A stretch of DNA of 54,880 nt from Shewanella sp. MBTL60-007. GTDB lineage: Bacteria > Pseudomonadota > Gammaproteobacteria > Enterobacterales > Shewanellaceae. Positions within the stretch are counted from its first letter, which is position 1. Each line of letters opens with the position of its first letter. Below are positions 17,510 to 26,311 of the stretch, one piece after another. Below the pieces are notes generated by a model. It searched no databases. It was given only the letters and a program-made list of their open reading frames with translations, and had not been told where the DNA came from. Where the stretch lies: the NCBI RefSeq assembly GCF_019654915.1, contig NZ_BPET01000039.1, positions 1 to 54,880 of the forward strand. The letters run 5' to 3'. Both the position numbers and the translations under genes were made by a program.

Positions 17510-18842
17510 AATGTGCCTCCGAGCGGTAATGGGCGGTGTCGGGTATGGATTGAGTTAGCTTTAAATAGAGGGTGAAACTTGGCATAACCAAAATGTGTGC
17601 TAATAAGATCCCTAATGCCACGGCTTGCAGACCCCATAGGCTAGACAGTGCAATAGTGATGGCTAAGATAACGGTGAACGCGCTGTTATATAACAGGTTT
17701 AGCTGACTTCTACCTGAGCTAATTAAATACTGACTGGCGGCTTCGCCCAGTGGCCTCACTAAACCGCTCAGGCAAAGTAGGATGAAGATAGGAAGAGCCC
17801 CCGCATCTAACCATTTCTGACCATAAACCCAAGGGACATACAGCGGTGCTAATAGAGCTTGTAAGCTGATAATTGGCAGTGTCAGTAACATGATGAACTT
17901 AAGAGATTGAAGATACTTCTGTTCTAATGTCAGCTGCTTAGGGTCGGCTTCTTTACCTGTTTGACAAAGGTAGGAATAAAGCGCTGTACCGTAGCTTTGA
18001 ACTAACCCAAGACTAATGCCTAAACTGGCATTGAAGGCAAAGAAGTAGACGCCTAATGCTTCTATACCGAGAAAATAGCCCACTAAGATGTAATCAATAT
18101 TTTGCCTTAATGCGATAGCGAGATCTCCGAGGCCAACCTGCAGGCCGAATTTGAGAATGGCTCGGGATCTTTCTGGTAGTAGTTGCCATCTAGGCTCTGA
18201 TGCACTGCCAGCTAAAAGCTCCGGCAAGGGATTATGGTATCTATGAACCCCAATCCATATAAATACCACAATGATTTTGGGCAAAATAATGGCCCAAATT
18301 CCAAGCCCGAGTAAAGCAAAGCTGCCGGTGAGTATTGCATCAAATACTGTCTGCCATAGTACAGCTCTACCTACCACACGCATCCGATTTAAACGTAGAT
18401 TGATTGCAGCGTAGAGCATGCCAAAGGGGAGCAGTAAATAGCTTGTTGCCATGAGTATCATGGGAAGAATTAGCTGCAAGTCATCGTAGTAGATTGCAAG
18501 CGGCCAGCTGAGTAAGCTCATGGCAACGAAGGCGGTTATCGCGGCTAACCAGTTAACTCGGTTGGCCGCAGATAGAGATCGTTTAAGTTGGTTATCATCC
18601 ATCTTAATTAGTGCCGCACTAGAGATGCGGCGGGTTGGTGTGCAGATAAGCTCGAAGCAGGTGAGAATGATGGCAACCTGACCGAAAACTTCTGGAGTGA
18701 GTAATCGTGCAATGATAATGCTGGAACCAAGACGAACCACGCGACCAAGTACTTGAGCCGATCCTAGCCAAAAAAGACCTTTGGCCAGTGCACCGTTTAA
18801 CAGTGTCGATAGTGATCTTTTGTATAGCGATTCACTTTGCAT
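17499..18842 (-). CDS. Lipopolysaccharide/exopolysaccharide flippase (Wzx-like, MOP superfamily)
   Basis: A 447-residue integral membrane protein with about 12 hydrophobic segments. It begins with the family's usual GLFWLGSAQVLGRVVRLGSSIIIARLLTP region (given here in part: VLGRVVRLGSSIIIARLL) and has conserved Arg/Asn-containing loops. Its role would be to flip undecaprenyl-linked repeat units to the periplasm for the Wzy-like protein at 20857. The open frame extends to a GTG at 18851, but AGG sits eight bases before ATG 18842, so I chose the latter. It is the first gene of the minus-strand assembly operon. Confidence 0.88.
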   Translation of the reverse strand: MQSESLYKRSLSTLLNGALAKGLFWLGSAQVLGRVVRLGSSIIIARLLTPEVFGQVAIILTCFELICTPTRRISSAALIKMDDNQLKRSLSAANRVNWLAAITAFVAMSLLSWPLAIYYDDLQLILPMILMATSYLLLPFGMLYAAINLRLNRMRVVGRAVLWQTVFDAILTGSFALLGLGIWAIILPKIIVVFIWIGVHRYHNPLPELLAGSASEPRWQLLPERSRAILKFGLQVGLGDLAIALRQNIDYILVGYFLGIEALGVYFFAFNASLGISLGLVQSYGTALYSYLCQTGKEADPKQLTLEQKYLQSLKFIMLLTLPIISLQALLAPLYVPWVYGQKWLDAGALPIFILLCLSGLVRPLGEAASQYLISSGRSQLNLLYNSAFTVILAITIALSSLWGLQAVALGILLAHILVMPSFTLYLKLTQSIPDTAHYRSEAHYDC

Positions 18843-19032
18843 ATAGAGCACCTGCTTTAGAGGAACATCGAGTAACTGCTGTTCGAGCTATCTGGCCTTA
18901 GCCAGTAGTACCTATCTTTAATACAGAGTTCATGCCAACCTTTCTCCCTAAGATTTTTCATTGTTAACTTGTTGTTTATTAGTCTTATTTAGGATGATTA
19001 AACCTAGAATTAATCATGGAGGTGGATGCTGG

Positions 19033-19047
19033 TGGCATTGGGTTCGC
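19033..19047 (+). promoter_or_regulatory. Weak sigma-54-like promoter sequence
   Basis: TGGCATTGGGTTCGC has the 12-base GG...GC offset with TCGC at -12. It points right into repeat block 5 and, 700 bases on, the RAYT gene. With no adjacent gene in that direction I hold this with low confidence. Confidence 0.2.
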
Positions 19048-19183
19048 ATATTGCGAATCAGAATGAAAGGGCGCTGCGCTTCGAGGGCGTGACTACGTCA
19101 CTTCGAGAGCGTCGCGTTGCGACTTCTAGGCTAAAGGCGAAGAAGGCCCTAGGCTCTAGGAAAGGCAGGTTCTAGGCTTTTAT

Positions 19184-19253
19184 GTAGGTTGGCATTTATG
19201 CCATCAGCTCTTTTGGTATTTGTATAATGTTGATGGGCTAAAGCCCAACCTAC
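19184..19253. repeat. BIME copy (TTGGCAT subtype)
   Basis: A 70-bp GTAGGTTGG...CCAACCTAC element with both hairpins, preceded by TCTAGGCTTTTAT like the others of this subtype. Confidence 0.8.
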
Positions 19254-19365
19254 AAGAGATGGTTAAAAGCCGGAACAAGCTGAGACGGAAAAACGGAACG
19301 GCCTGTGGCCTTACGGAACACGGAACGTTCGCGGGCTCACTTACGGAAAAGCGCTGCTATCCATT

Positions 19366-19437
19366 GTAGGTCGGCATTTATGCCGTCAGCTTTTTTGGTT
19401 TTTGTAAGACTTGTTGATGGGCTAAAGCCCAACCTAC
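19366..19437. repeat. BIME copy (GTCGGCAT subtype)
   Basis: Begins GTAGGTCGGCATTTATGCCG and ends GGGCTAAAGCCCAACCTAC, 72 bp. The left arm has C where the distant copies have T and matches the REPs that directly flank the RAYT gene, so this is the subtype nearest the transposase. Confidence 0.8.
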
Positions 19438-19561
19438 GTAAAGCGAAAGAAGGGCGGAGTGCTTCGAGGTACAAGCTGAGACGGAAAAGCGGAACGGCCT
19501 GTGGCCATACGAAATACGGAACGTTCGCGGGCTCACTTACGGGAAAGCGCCGCTATCCATT

Positions 19562-19586
19562 GTAGGTCGGCATTTATGCCGTCAGC
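19562..19586. repeat. Single REP arm upstream of the RAYT gene
   Basis: GTAGGTCGGCATTTATGCCG followed by TCAGC, then divergent sequence in which GAGCTAAGCTC may be the decayed partner hairpin. About 155 bp before the RAYT start. Confidence 0.7.
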
Positions 19587-19695
19587 TTTGCGCAGTTGTT
19601 TTGTTATGAGCTAAGCTCAACAGATAAAGACGCATGAGTTAGTACTTAAAATGTATGTGCAATGCTTTCCTTAACTTAAGAAGCTATTCTTTTTT

Positions 19696-19717
19696 GTAGG
19701 TCGGCATTTATGCCGTC
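19696..19717. repeat. REP immediately upstream of the RAYT gene
   Basis: GTAGGTCGGCATTTATGCCG, 24 bases before the RAYT start codon. With the copy at 20187 it brackets the gene, the arrangement usual for RAYT genes and their cognate REPs. Confidence 0.8.
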
Positions 19718-19740
19718 GAGCCTTACAGTAGGAGATTAAG

Positions 19741-20190
19741 ATGTCATGGAGTGACTTACGAAATGGTCGTTTTTCACAAGAGGGCGGTGAATACTTTATT
19801 ACTTTTAATACAGATAACAAGCGGGAGTATTTCAGCGATTTCAATTTAGCTTGTCTATTTTGCTTACAAATAGCTATAAATGAACGTAAACATAATTGTA
19901 TTTGGTTAACTTGGGTATTGATGCCAGATCATTTTCATGGGCTGTTACGTTTAGGGAAGAACGCTGAGTTATCCATGGTTGTAGGAGCATTAAAAGGAGC
20001 TAGCAGTTTTGCCATCAATAAGGAGTTAAAGCGTACAGGCCGCTTATGGCAAGCATCATTTTACGATCATGCTTTACGACTTGATGATGACAGAGAAAAC
20101 ATTAGTCGATATATAGTGGCTAATCCATTAAGAAAAAATTTAGTTAAGCGTATTGGTGATTATCCCTTTTGGAATTCCATTTATTTGTAG
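19741..20190 (+). CDS. REP-associated tyrosine transposase (RAYT, IS200/IS605-like Y1 family)
   Basis: A 149-residue single-domain HUH nuclease. The histidine pair is in MPDHFHGLLRLG (about residues 61-72). The conserved GASSFAINKELKRTGRLWQ region precedes the end, and the catalytic Tyr should be in RYIVANPLRKNLV (about 121-133). ATG 19741 has AGGAG seven bases before it. REPs with a GTAG foot flank it on both sides. Its stop codon TAG (20188-20190) lies within the GTAG of the downstream REP, so gene and substrate are physically joined. It is complete and probably active on the REP/BIME copies in this window. RAYTs usually occur once per genome and do not move like insertion sequences. Confidence 0.9.
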   Translation: MSWSDLRNGRFSQEGGEYFITFNTDNKREYFSDFNLACLFCLQIAINERKHNCIWLTWVLMPDHFHGLLRLGKNAELSMVVGALKGASSFAINKELKRTGRLWQASFYDHALRLDDDRENISRYIVANPLRKNLVKRIGDYPFWNSIYL

Positions 20191-20258
20191 GTCGGCATTT
20201 ATGCCGTCAGCTTTTTTGGTTTTTGTAATACTTGTTGATGGGCTAAAGCCCAACCTAC
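20187..20258. repeat. BIME copy overlapping the RAYT stop codon
   Basis: GTAGGTCGGCATTTATGCCG...GGGCTAAAGCCCAACCTAC. The first four bases (GTAG) contain the RAYT stop codon. It is nearly identical to the 19366 copy and has both hairpins. Confidence 0.85.
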
Positions 20259-20850
20259 GTAAAGCGAAAGAAGGGCGCTGCGCTTCGAGGGCGTGGCTTC
20301 GCCACTTCGAGAGCGTCGCGTTGCGACTTCTAGGCTAAAGGCGAAGAAGGCCCTAGGCTCTAGGAAAGGCAGGTTCTAGGCTTTTATGTAGGTTGGCATT
20401 TATGCCATTAGCTCTTTTGGTATTTGTATAATGTTGATGGGCTAAAGCCCAACCTACAAGAGACGGTTAAAAGCCGGTACAAGCTGAGATGGTTAAAAGC
20501 CGGAACAAGCTGAGACGGAAAAGCGGAACAAGCAAAGGCGTTGCTGTTTTTTGCTTTTGATTTTCTAGCAGGCCGAAGGCCGCTCTCGAAGCGAAGCGCT
20601 CTAGCCGTGAGCTTGCGAGCGTTCTAGAATCTTGCCGGTAAGTGTGCTTGTGAACGTTCCGTCTTCTGTAAGCGAAGCGTTCGTCTTAGCCTTTGCTTGT
20701 GATTCTTTTAAGCTTATACCGTCAGCGCAGCGTTCCGTGAGTGAGCTTGTGAACGTTCCGTCTTCCGTGAGCGAAGCGTTCGTCTTTGCTTTTTTTCTAG
20801 CAGGTCGAAGGCCGTCCTCGCAGTGAGCTTGCGAACGCCCTAGAATCTGC
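20259..20850. repeat. Mosaic hairpin-word repeat block 6
   Basis: Gene-free between the RAYT and the Wzy-like gene. The left part carries GCGCTGCGC and the variant GTGGC-TTC-GCCAC (20293-20305), in which an A-T pair of the common stem is replaced by G-C on both sides. A BIME lies at 20388-20457. From about 20545 the right-sense words appear (GGCCGAAGGCC, GTGAGCTTGCGAGCG, CCGTGAGCGAAGCGTTCG), ending at CCTAGAATC. Confidence 0.8.
20388..20457. repeat. BIME copy (TTGGCAT subtype)
   Basis: Complete 70-bp element with one difference (GCCATTAGC for GCCATCAGC) and the usual TCTAGGCTTTTAT in front. Confidence 0.8.
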
Positions 20851-20856
20851 TTTTAC

Positions 20857-22101
20857 CTAGGTTCTTGCTTCTTTTAAAGCCGCTCCGACGATTACAAGCC
20901 CCGGCCAGAATAGATAGGCGAGGATCTCCAGATTTTCACCGAATGTATATAAAAACAGCTGAAAGATGATTGAGACGGCAACGGCGCTTAGGGCTGAGTG
21001 AAAAAGGGTTTTTAGCAGAGCTAACAGGGTGACAAGTAGAGGAATCGCTAAGGCGATAGCGCCTACAATACCTTTCACAAATAATAAGCCATACCAAGTA
21101 TGGTGGGAGCCAATCGGCATATATTCCACTAGGTGTGGGCCACGTTCCACAATGCCGTGTCCCCAGACTACAGCTTCATTGGCCCAGCGCTCGAGGGCAA
21201 TATTAGCCAACTCCTGGCGCACACGGGTAGAGCCAGCTCGGGCGGCTTTAAAGGCTGCCACGCTTTGTTGCATCTTCTCGACAACATAAATTCCTGCCCC
21301 TCCAAGCAACATAAAGACGGGCGTCGCTGCAAAGTAAACCCATGGAGATCGACACCAGCGGATAAACATAAAAAAGCCTATCAGCAATAGGTAACACACT
21401 AAAGCTAGTCGAGATTGCGACAGCAAAATCATACAAAAGCTGCCTGCAAAGCCATAGAACTTGAATCGTTTGGATTTTTCTTGAATGGCAAAGGTAAAGA
21501 ATAGATTACCAAGCATGCCTAAGGCTGGTGCCCAGGGAGTAAAGAGTCGCCACCTAGGTAAACCACTTGCTGGGTCTATCTCATATAGGCTGACGTTGAA
21601 AAACTCGGGGCCTGGGCCGCCAATAATGCTTAAGGGCGAGGTGTACAGTGTGCTGGGAAGTTTTACTACCCAAGCGAGTATGAAGATTGGCAGCAGGATA
21701 AGTGTGTGTTTGCAGACGATACAACAGGCCCGATAGATAAGCTCAGGCCTGATCTGTAGGCTGCCCAGTAGTGGAAATATAGCCAAAAGAGCCCAGCCTT
21801 TTGCCCAGCCGATACTGGACTTTATCAGTTTAGCTAGGCCTAAATCGTGTGTCAGATGGCCGATCACCAGTGCCAATAACATCATAGCCATAGCGACTAG
21901 CCAGCAAGTTTGTGTTTTGCTGACGGTATAACTTTTTTTATCCAGTAATACTCGCTTTAGCATGCGTAGCAGTAATATCCAGGCAATAACGGGGGCAACG
22001 AGATACATAGCACCTAAAACCCAGAACAGATAGGTGCCTGTAATTGAGCGCCAGATGATTACTTCGTCAGAATTTTCTGGAGTATAGGTTTGCGGATCCA
22101 T
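20857..22101 (-). CDS. O-antigen/exopolysaccharide polymerase or ligase-like membrane protein (Wzy-like)
   Basis: A 414-residue protein with about 11 hydrophobic segments. A large polar loop around residues 280-345 contains WGHGIVERGPHLVEYMPIGS and HHTWYGLL, the pattern of the Wzy/WaaL superfamily. Such proteins join undecaprenyl-linked repeat units in the periplasm. Because Wzx, Wzz-like and Wza-like genes are adjacent I favour polymerase over ligase. It overlaps the Wzz-like gene by 43 bases, so it is last in a four-gene transcript. Primary sequence does not fix the substrate. Confidence 0.8.
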   Translation of the reverse strand: MDPQTYTPENSDEVIIWRSITGTYLFWVLGAMYLVAPVIAWILLLRMLKRVLLDKKSYTVSKTQTCWLVAMAMMLLALVIGHLTHDLGLAKLIKSSIGWAKGWALLAIFPLLGSLQIRPELIYRACCIVCKHTLILLPIFILAWVVKLPSTLYTSPLSIIGGPGPEFFNVSLYEIDPASGLPRWRLFTPWAPALGMLGNLFFTFAIQEKSKRFKFYGFAGSFCMILLSQSRLALVCYLLLIGFFMFIRWCRSPWVYFAATPVFMLLGGAGIYVVEKMQQSVAAFKAARAGSTRVRQELANIALERWANEAVVWGHGIVERGPHLVEYMPIGSHHTWYGLLFVKGIVGAIALAIPLLVTLLALLKTLFHSALSAVAVSIIFQLFLYTFGENLEILAYLFWPGLVIVGAALKEART

Positions 22102-23471
22102 AGCATTCCCATCCCTGCAATCAGTGAAATTGAAGCCGCTACGCCGCCAACTATTGCCAGTAGAGAGCGCAAGTTATCGGGCTGTTCTGCTAATGTCGGT
22201 GCTGCCATCAGTTGCAGTAATGGATAGGCTGCGTATATGTCGGCTTTACCTAGGTCCATTTTTGCTAGTGCGGAGGTAAAAACTGCGGTAGCGACTTGGT
22301 GTTCTCGTTGCAGTCCTTCGAGCTTTGCTGCATCGTCGTTACTGTCGGTAAACCTGTGGTCCCAGTCATGGATCTGATCTGACAGGGTATCAATCTGATG
22401 CCTAAGCCCTTCGGCTTTGGTATTGAGCGAGAGTAATTCCTGCATAAGCTGAGCCCGGCCATCTAAATCATCAGCAGACAGCATCAGCATTAGACGCTTA
22501 TCGTTATAGCCAAGTAGCGTCTTGCACCGTCGAGTTAATGCGTTAAGTACAGACTTTTGCTCATCTTTATAGGTGACGACCTTTGGGTGACGCTTGCCAA
22601 AGCGACTGCTGTACTCTGCAAGTGTCGCAGTGACATTGGTATAGCTGATGAGTAGCTGTTGAAATAGCTGATCATTTTTCAAGGTCAGTAATCCCGCCGC
22701 CTGTTTTGGCGTTAAGCTTAGGTGGATTTCTAGCATTTTCTGGCTGGCTTTAACGCCTTGTAGCTCTGAGACTAAATTGACTTTGTTATGTCTCAGTCTC
22801 TCCATGGTTAAGGCCAGTTCTTTGAATTGATCTAGTGAAACAAGTCCGTGTATCGATTGAAACTCGAGTAATTTCTCTTGAGTTAAATTCACTTTATTGG
22901 CAAAGGTGGCCATACCAACTCGAATGGCATCCTCGCGCTGCTCAATTTCATCTCGGCGAAGCTCGGCTAACAATGCTTGCAAGCTGTGATAATGTGCCCA
23001 GGCTTTTTGCTGCGCGCCCTTGGGCGTAGGACCTTTTATACTGAATTGCATGAGCCCGGTTTGGTTAGGTAGTTTTAATTTTGGCATGCCAAATTCGCTG
23101 CCTTTAAGGTGCATTGTTTTTGCGGCGGCATTGATCAGGGTTTTACTCGTTGCAATGGATTTATAGTTGACCCTAGGGTCGATTGCGCTACTCGCATAAG
23201 GGGAGTTGGTAGAGCTATTAGCTTGCCCCACACTATCTAGGCTAACTAAGGCTCCCGCGCCAGGCCCGGGTAAAATAAGCGTCCATTGGCTGATGTAACG
23301 GCTTGGGCTCAAAATCGTAAATAGCAGCACTAAAAGCCAGATACTTAGCAGTAGTAGTGAGGTGACGATGAGATAGGCACGCCTTCTCTTTTTCACCGGT
23401 AGCTGACTACCGTTTACAAAGTAGTGCTTTAACCATAAAAGAGGTCTGGAGGAGTGTTTTGTTTGCATCAT
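22059..23471 (-). CDS. Polysaccharide co-polymerase / chain-length determinant (Wzz/GumC type) without kinase domain
   Basis: 470 residues with a membrane helix near 30-50, a long periplasmic helical region (about 150-400, coiled-coil-like) and a second membrane helix near 438-458 preceded by a Pro-containing APTLAEQPDNLRSL box. No Walker motifs or Tyr cluster follow, so the cytoplasmic BY-kinase of Wzc is lacking, and none is encoded nearby. It probably sets chain length and links the Wzy-like protein to the Wza-like channel. ATGs at 23471 and 23468 follow AAGGAGG; the second has the better spacing. The gap from the Wza-like gene is 21 bases. Confidence 0.87.
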   Translation of the reverse strand: MMQTKHSSRPLLWLKHYFVNGSQLPVKKRRRAYLIVTSLLLLSIWLLVLLFTILSPSRYISQWTLILPGPGAGALVSLDSVGQANSSTNSPYASSAIDPRVNYKSIATSKTLINAAAKTMHLKGSEFGMPKLKLPNQTGLMQFSIKGPTPKGAQQKAWAHYHSLQALLAELRRDEIEQREDAIRVGMATFANKVNLTQEKLLEFQSIHGLVSLDQFKELALTMERLRHNKVNLVSELQGVKASQKMLEIHLSLTPKQAAGLLTLKNDQLFQQLLISYTNVTATLAEYSSRFGKRHPKVVTYKDEQKSVLNALTRRCKTLLGYNDKRLMLMLSADDLDGRAQLMQELLSLNTKAEGLRHQIDTLSDQIHDWDHRFTDSNDDAAKLEGLQREHQVATAVFTSALAKMDLGKADIYAAYPLLQLMAAPTLAEQPDNLRSLLAIVGGVAASISLIAGMGMLWIRKPILQKILTK

Positions 23472-23492
23472 AACCTCCTTGTATCGCTTCTA

Positions 23493-24782
23493 TTACAGCA
23501 ACTCTAGGAGAGTCGCTGGGACGAGTACTTCGGTGATTGAACGCGCAATTTCTCGAATATTGGTCACGCGAGAGTCATAACAGGCGATCCCATCACCTGG
23601 CATTAAGATAGGGTTCATCCCTGTTTCCCAAGAGTGTCTGATTAAGTTATCCATTGAGCGCTCTACCACATCGACTTGTGCGGTTAACGGGTTCTTGGTG
23701 ATCAGTAATAAGTAGCGACTGGCATTGGTTGACTGTGCGCCTCCGACGCAGTTGGCTGCGATAGCGCCGCTTAATAGGCGAGTACCGTAAGGAAATCGCG
23801 TCGCATCGGTGTCGACAGCTGACTGCGCGTTACTAGATGCTGGCTGCGTGAGGTTTGATATAAAGACTCGAATACCCGGTGCGGTAATTTGCGATGGGCG
23901 GGCGAGCACATCATCAAAATAGTCATGTTGTGGTACATGAATATGATCTCCCGACATCAGGGTGAACTTGGGTACAGGGTACCCATGGATCACGCCTGAT
24001 AGATCTAAGGTAAAGCTATGTTGGTTTCTGAACACTGTAATCGCTGAAATATTGGCATCGGGACGCACTCCGCCCGATGCTCTCAGTGCCGATGCGATGG
24101 TACGCTTAGCCGCTTGATCGCCACTGTGGTTGCCATCATCATCGATGATATCAAGATCAGATTTCTTATTGATCAAGTGTTGACCCGGTTCGAATACTCC
24201 ACCAGACACGGTTACCTCAACGGGCGCCCAGCTTAGGGGAGTGATACTTAGGCGAACGCTGTTTTTAAGCATGAACTCTTCATCGACTAGGTGTTGCTGG
24301 ATTGAACTTGTTAGCTGTGCAATATCGAGGCCCTTAGCATGAATTGGCGCCAAGTAAGGCAGATAGATATAGCCATCGTTATTGACTTCAACATCTCCGC
24401 TGAACTCCTCGCCATTGAGCACTCTAATCTTGAGTTTGTCACCTACCGATAAGCGAATATTTTGAGGTAAGTGCAGCGGTTGTTGTGACTGGCCTGCATG
24501 CATTAACCAGGTATTGCCCATTGTACTATCGGTTCTTCTCTTGTTGATGCGAGTGGTTGTGTCCGCGTTTTTACTGCGAGTGTAGGGGGTGTTACGGTCA
24601 TAAAAGTGGCACTGAGTCATATTGTCATTGTTATTACCCTTGCAGATAGCGGACTCTTCAGGGTGATGAGGCGTAACGCAAGCTGTGAGCAGTAATAATG
24701 AGGCACAGGTGATAAACCTGACTGTGCTCTTTACTTCCTGGGTTTGTTTGCGTGCAGTAACAATGCCTTGTTTGAGACTCAT
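23493..24782 (-). CDS. Outer-membrane polysaccharide export lipoprotein (Wza-like)
   Basis: A 429-residue protein with an N-terminal lipoprotein signal ending LLLLTAC (Cys35). After a polar linker comes the Poly_export domain (LSVGDKLKIRVLNGEEFSGD near 112-131) and then SLBB-like beta repeats (VEVTVSGGVFEPGQHL, about 190-205). The C-terminus is long enough for the helix that forms the outer-membrane pore. It would export the finished polymer together with the Wzz-like protein. It lies 12 bases after the STAS gene, whose sigma-54-type promoter should drive it. Confidence 0.88.
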   Translation of the reverse strand: MSLKQGIVTARKQTQEVKSTVRFITCASLLLLTACVTPHHPEESAICKGNNNDNMTQCHFYDRNTPYTRSKNADTTTRINKRRTDSTMGNTWLMHAGQSQQPLHLPQNIRLSVGDKLKIRVLNGEEFSGDVEVNNDGYIYLPYLAPIHAKGLDIAQLTSSIQQHLVDEEFMLKNSVRLSITPLSWAPVEVTVSGGVFEPGQHLINKKSDLDIIDDDGNHSGDQAAKRTIASALRASGGVRPDANISAITVFRNQHSFTLDLSGVIHGYPVPKFTLMSGDHIHVPQHDYFDDVLARPSQITAPGIRVFISNLTQPASSNAQSAVDTDATRFPYGTRLLSGAIAANCVGGAQSTNASRYLLLITKNPLTAQVDVVERSMDNLIRHSWETGMNPILMPGDGIACYDSRVTNIREIARSITEVLVPATLLELL

Positions 24783-24794
24783 AACTCTGTCCTC

Positions 24795-25154
24795 TTAGTG
24801 CGCTGTTTGGCTAAGCTCATTACAGATGTAATTGACGGCCGCAGCTTCATCTTCATAGATAGTAAAGATCTGATGTAAGCGAGTAAGTTCAATGAGCGAA
24901 CGTACCCCAGCGGTAGGTGATAGTAGTACGATCTCACCATTGTCTTGCTCTACACGTTTTAAGGCTGAGATCAGCACTGAAAGGCCGCTTGAGTCGATAT
25001 ATTCCACCTTATGTAGGTCAATCACGAGTTGGGTCATCCCTGCTTCTATTTGCTGCAGTATTGCGGCTCTGAGTGTCGGCGTTTGCGTCATAATCACCTC
25101 AACAGGCAGAGTGATCTTGCATGCATTATTTTGTGGTAATTGAGAGAAAGTCAT
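24795..25154 (-). CDS. STAS-domain anti-sigma-factor antagonist (SypA/SpoIIAA-like)
   Basis: A 119-residue single STAS domain. YIDSSGLSVLISAL (about residues 52-65) carries the phosphorylatable Ser (Ser55 or Ser56) next to the conserved Asp, as in SpoIIAA and V. fischeri SypA. In partner switching, the unphosphorylated form binds its kinase or another target, and a PP2C phosphatase restores it. Candidate kinase and phosphatase are encoded at 26312 and 26711. As first gene of the export operon its placement matches sypA, so it may control polymer output directly rather than a sigma factor. ATG 25154 has AAGGA seven bases before it. Confidence 0.88.
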   Translation of the reverse strand: MTFSQLPQNNACKITLPVEVIMTQTPTLRAAILQQIEAGMTQLVIDLHKVEYIDSSGLSVLISALKRVEQDNGEIVLLSPTAGVRSLIELTRLHQIFTIYEDEAAAVNYICNELSQTAH

Positions 25155-25238
25155 ATCGCCATCCTTAAAAATGCACTTGGCATTTTGTGTTGTTATCGAA
25201 CAGGCATAGAGCCTATTAACGCTTTGCTTACTAACGAT

Positions 25239-25253
25239 GCAAACCTGATGCCA
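25239..25253 (-). promoter_or_regulatory. Sigma-54 promoter for the STAS-wza-wzz-wzy operon
   Basis: Minus-strand TGGCATCAGGTTTGC matches the TGGCAC-N5-TTGC consensus at all but one position, with GG and GC 12 bases apart and the extended TTTGGCA / TTGCAT edges. It lies about 85 bases upstream of ATG 25154, leaving a leader of some 70 bases. A sigma-54 activator is encoded at 32791. Confidence 0.65.
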
Positions 25254-25349
25254 AACGCTACTGCGTTGTATTTATTGGCTTTATTTGTTTATTTGTGTCT
25301 TGGTAAGTGAGAGTTAATCTAGGCTCTTTATTTGCGATGCAAAATGGGA

Positions 25350-26305
25350 AAAGGCTAAGAAGGGCGCTGTGCTTCGAGAGACGAGGGCGTGGCTTCGCCA
25401 CTTCGAGAGCGTCGCGTTGCGACTTCTAGATTCTAGGTTAAAGCAAAGACGATACAAGCTGAGACGGAAAGCGGAACGGCCTGTGGCCTTACGGATAACG
25501 GAACGTTCGCAGGCTCACTTACGGAACGCTGCGCTTACGGTTAAAGGCTAAGAAGGGCGCTGCGCTTCGAGGTTAAAAGCGAAGAAGGCCCTAGGCTCTA
25601 GGAAAAGCAGGTTCTAGGCTTTTATGTAGGTTGGCATTTATGCCATCAGCTCTTTTGGTATTTGTATGATGTTGATGGGCTAAAGCCCAACCTACAAAAG
25701 AAGGTTAGGAGCCAGAAGCGCCAAGAAGGTTCTAGGTACAAGCTGAGACGGAAAAAACGGAACGGCCTTCGGCCTTACGGATAACGGAACGTTCGCAGGC
25801 TCACTTACGGAACGCTGCGCTTACGGTTAAAAGCTAAGAAGGGCGCTGCGCTTCGAGGTTAAAAGCGAAGAAGGCCCTAGGCTCTAGGAAAAGCAGGTTC
25901 TAGGGAAAGCCGAGAAGGTAAAGAAGGAGGTGAAGAAGTGGAAACTATGCTGCTTTGTTCTTTGCTTTTCTTAGCAGGCCGAAGGCCGTTCTCGAAGCGA
26001 AGCGCTCTAGCCGTGAGCTTGCGAACGTCCTAGAATCTTATCGGTAAGTGAGCCTGTGAACGTTCTGTCTTCCGTAAGCGAAGCGTTCGTCTTTGCTTTT
26101 TTTCTAGCAGGCCGAAGGCCGCTCTCGAAGCGAAGCGCTCTAGCCGTGAGCTTGCGAGCGTCCTAGAGTCTTGTCGGTAAGTGAGCCTGTGAACGTTCTG
26201 TCTTCTGTGAGCGAAGCGTTCGTCTTTGCCTTTTTCCTAGCAGGCCGAAGGCCGTCCTCGAAGCGAAGCGCCCTAGATCCTAGAACCTTCTTTTAAACCT
26301 AGCCC
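25350..26305. repeat. Mosaic hairpin-word repeat block 7 (about 950 bases)
   Basis: Gene-free between the STAS promoter and the 3' end of the RsbW-like gene. Left-sense words include the variant GTGGC-TTC-GCCAC (25389-25401), GTCGC-GTT-GCGAC, GGCC-TGT-GGCC and GGCC-TTC-GGCC. A BIME lies at 25626-25695. From about 25970 three serial right-sense versions (GGCCGAAGGCC, AGCG-AAG-CGCT, GTGAGCTTGCGAACG) follow. It ends CCTAGAACCTTCTTTTAAACC next to the stop codon at 26312. Confidence 0.85.
25626..25695. repeat. BIME copy (TTGGCAT subtype)
   Basis: 70-bp element, same as the 7451 copy including TTTGTATGATGTTG in the centre, where others have TATAATG. Both copies are followed by AAAAGAAGGTTAGGAGCC, so they share flanks on both sides. 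Confidence 0.85.
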
Positions 26306-26311
26306 CTTCTT

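Larger units (their letters stand above)
19060..19740. repeat. Mosaic hairpin-word repeat block 5 with three or more REP copies
   Basis: Gene-free stretch before the RAYT. It holds GCGCTGCGC, GTGAC-TAC-GTCAC and GTCGC-GTT-GCGAC (19075-19130), GGCC-TGT-GGCC twice, and REP/BIME copies at 19184-19253, 19366-19437, 19562-19586 and 19696-19717. In this block left-sense words are not balanced by a right-sense half; the balancing right half comes after the RAYT (20540-20840). This suggests the RAYT unit sits inside a pre-existing block. Confidence 0.8.

Noticed and set aside
19305..19565. Open frame before the RAYT gene
   Set aside because: It consists wholly of repeat and REP words; the apparent protein repeats wherever the words do.
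20187..20258. Insertion-sequence ends around the RAYT
   Set aside because: The flanking elements are REPs found elsewhere as independent copies; there are no terminal repeats or target duplications bounding a mobile unit.
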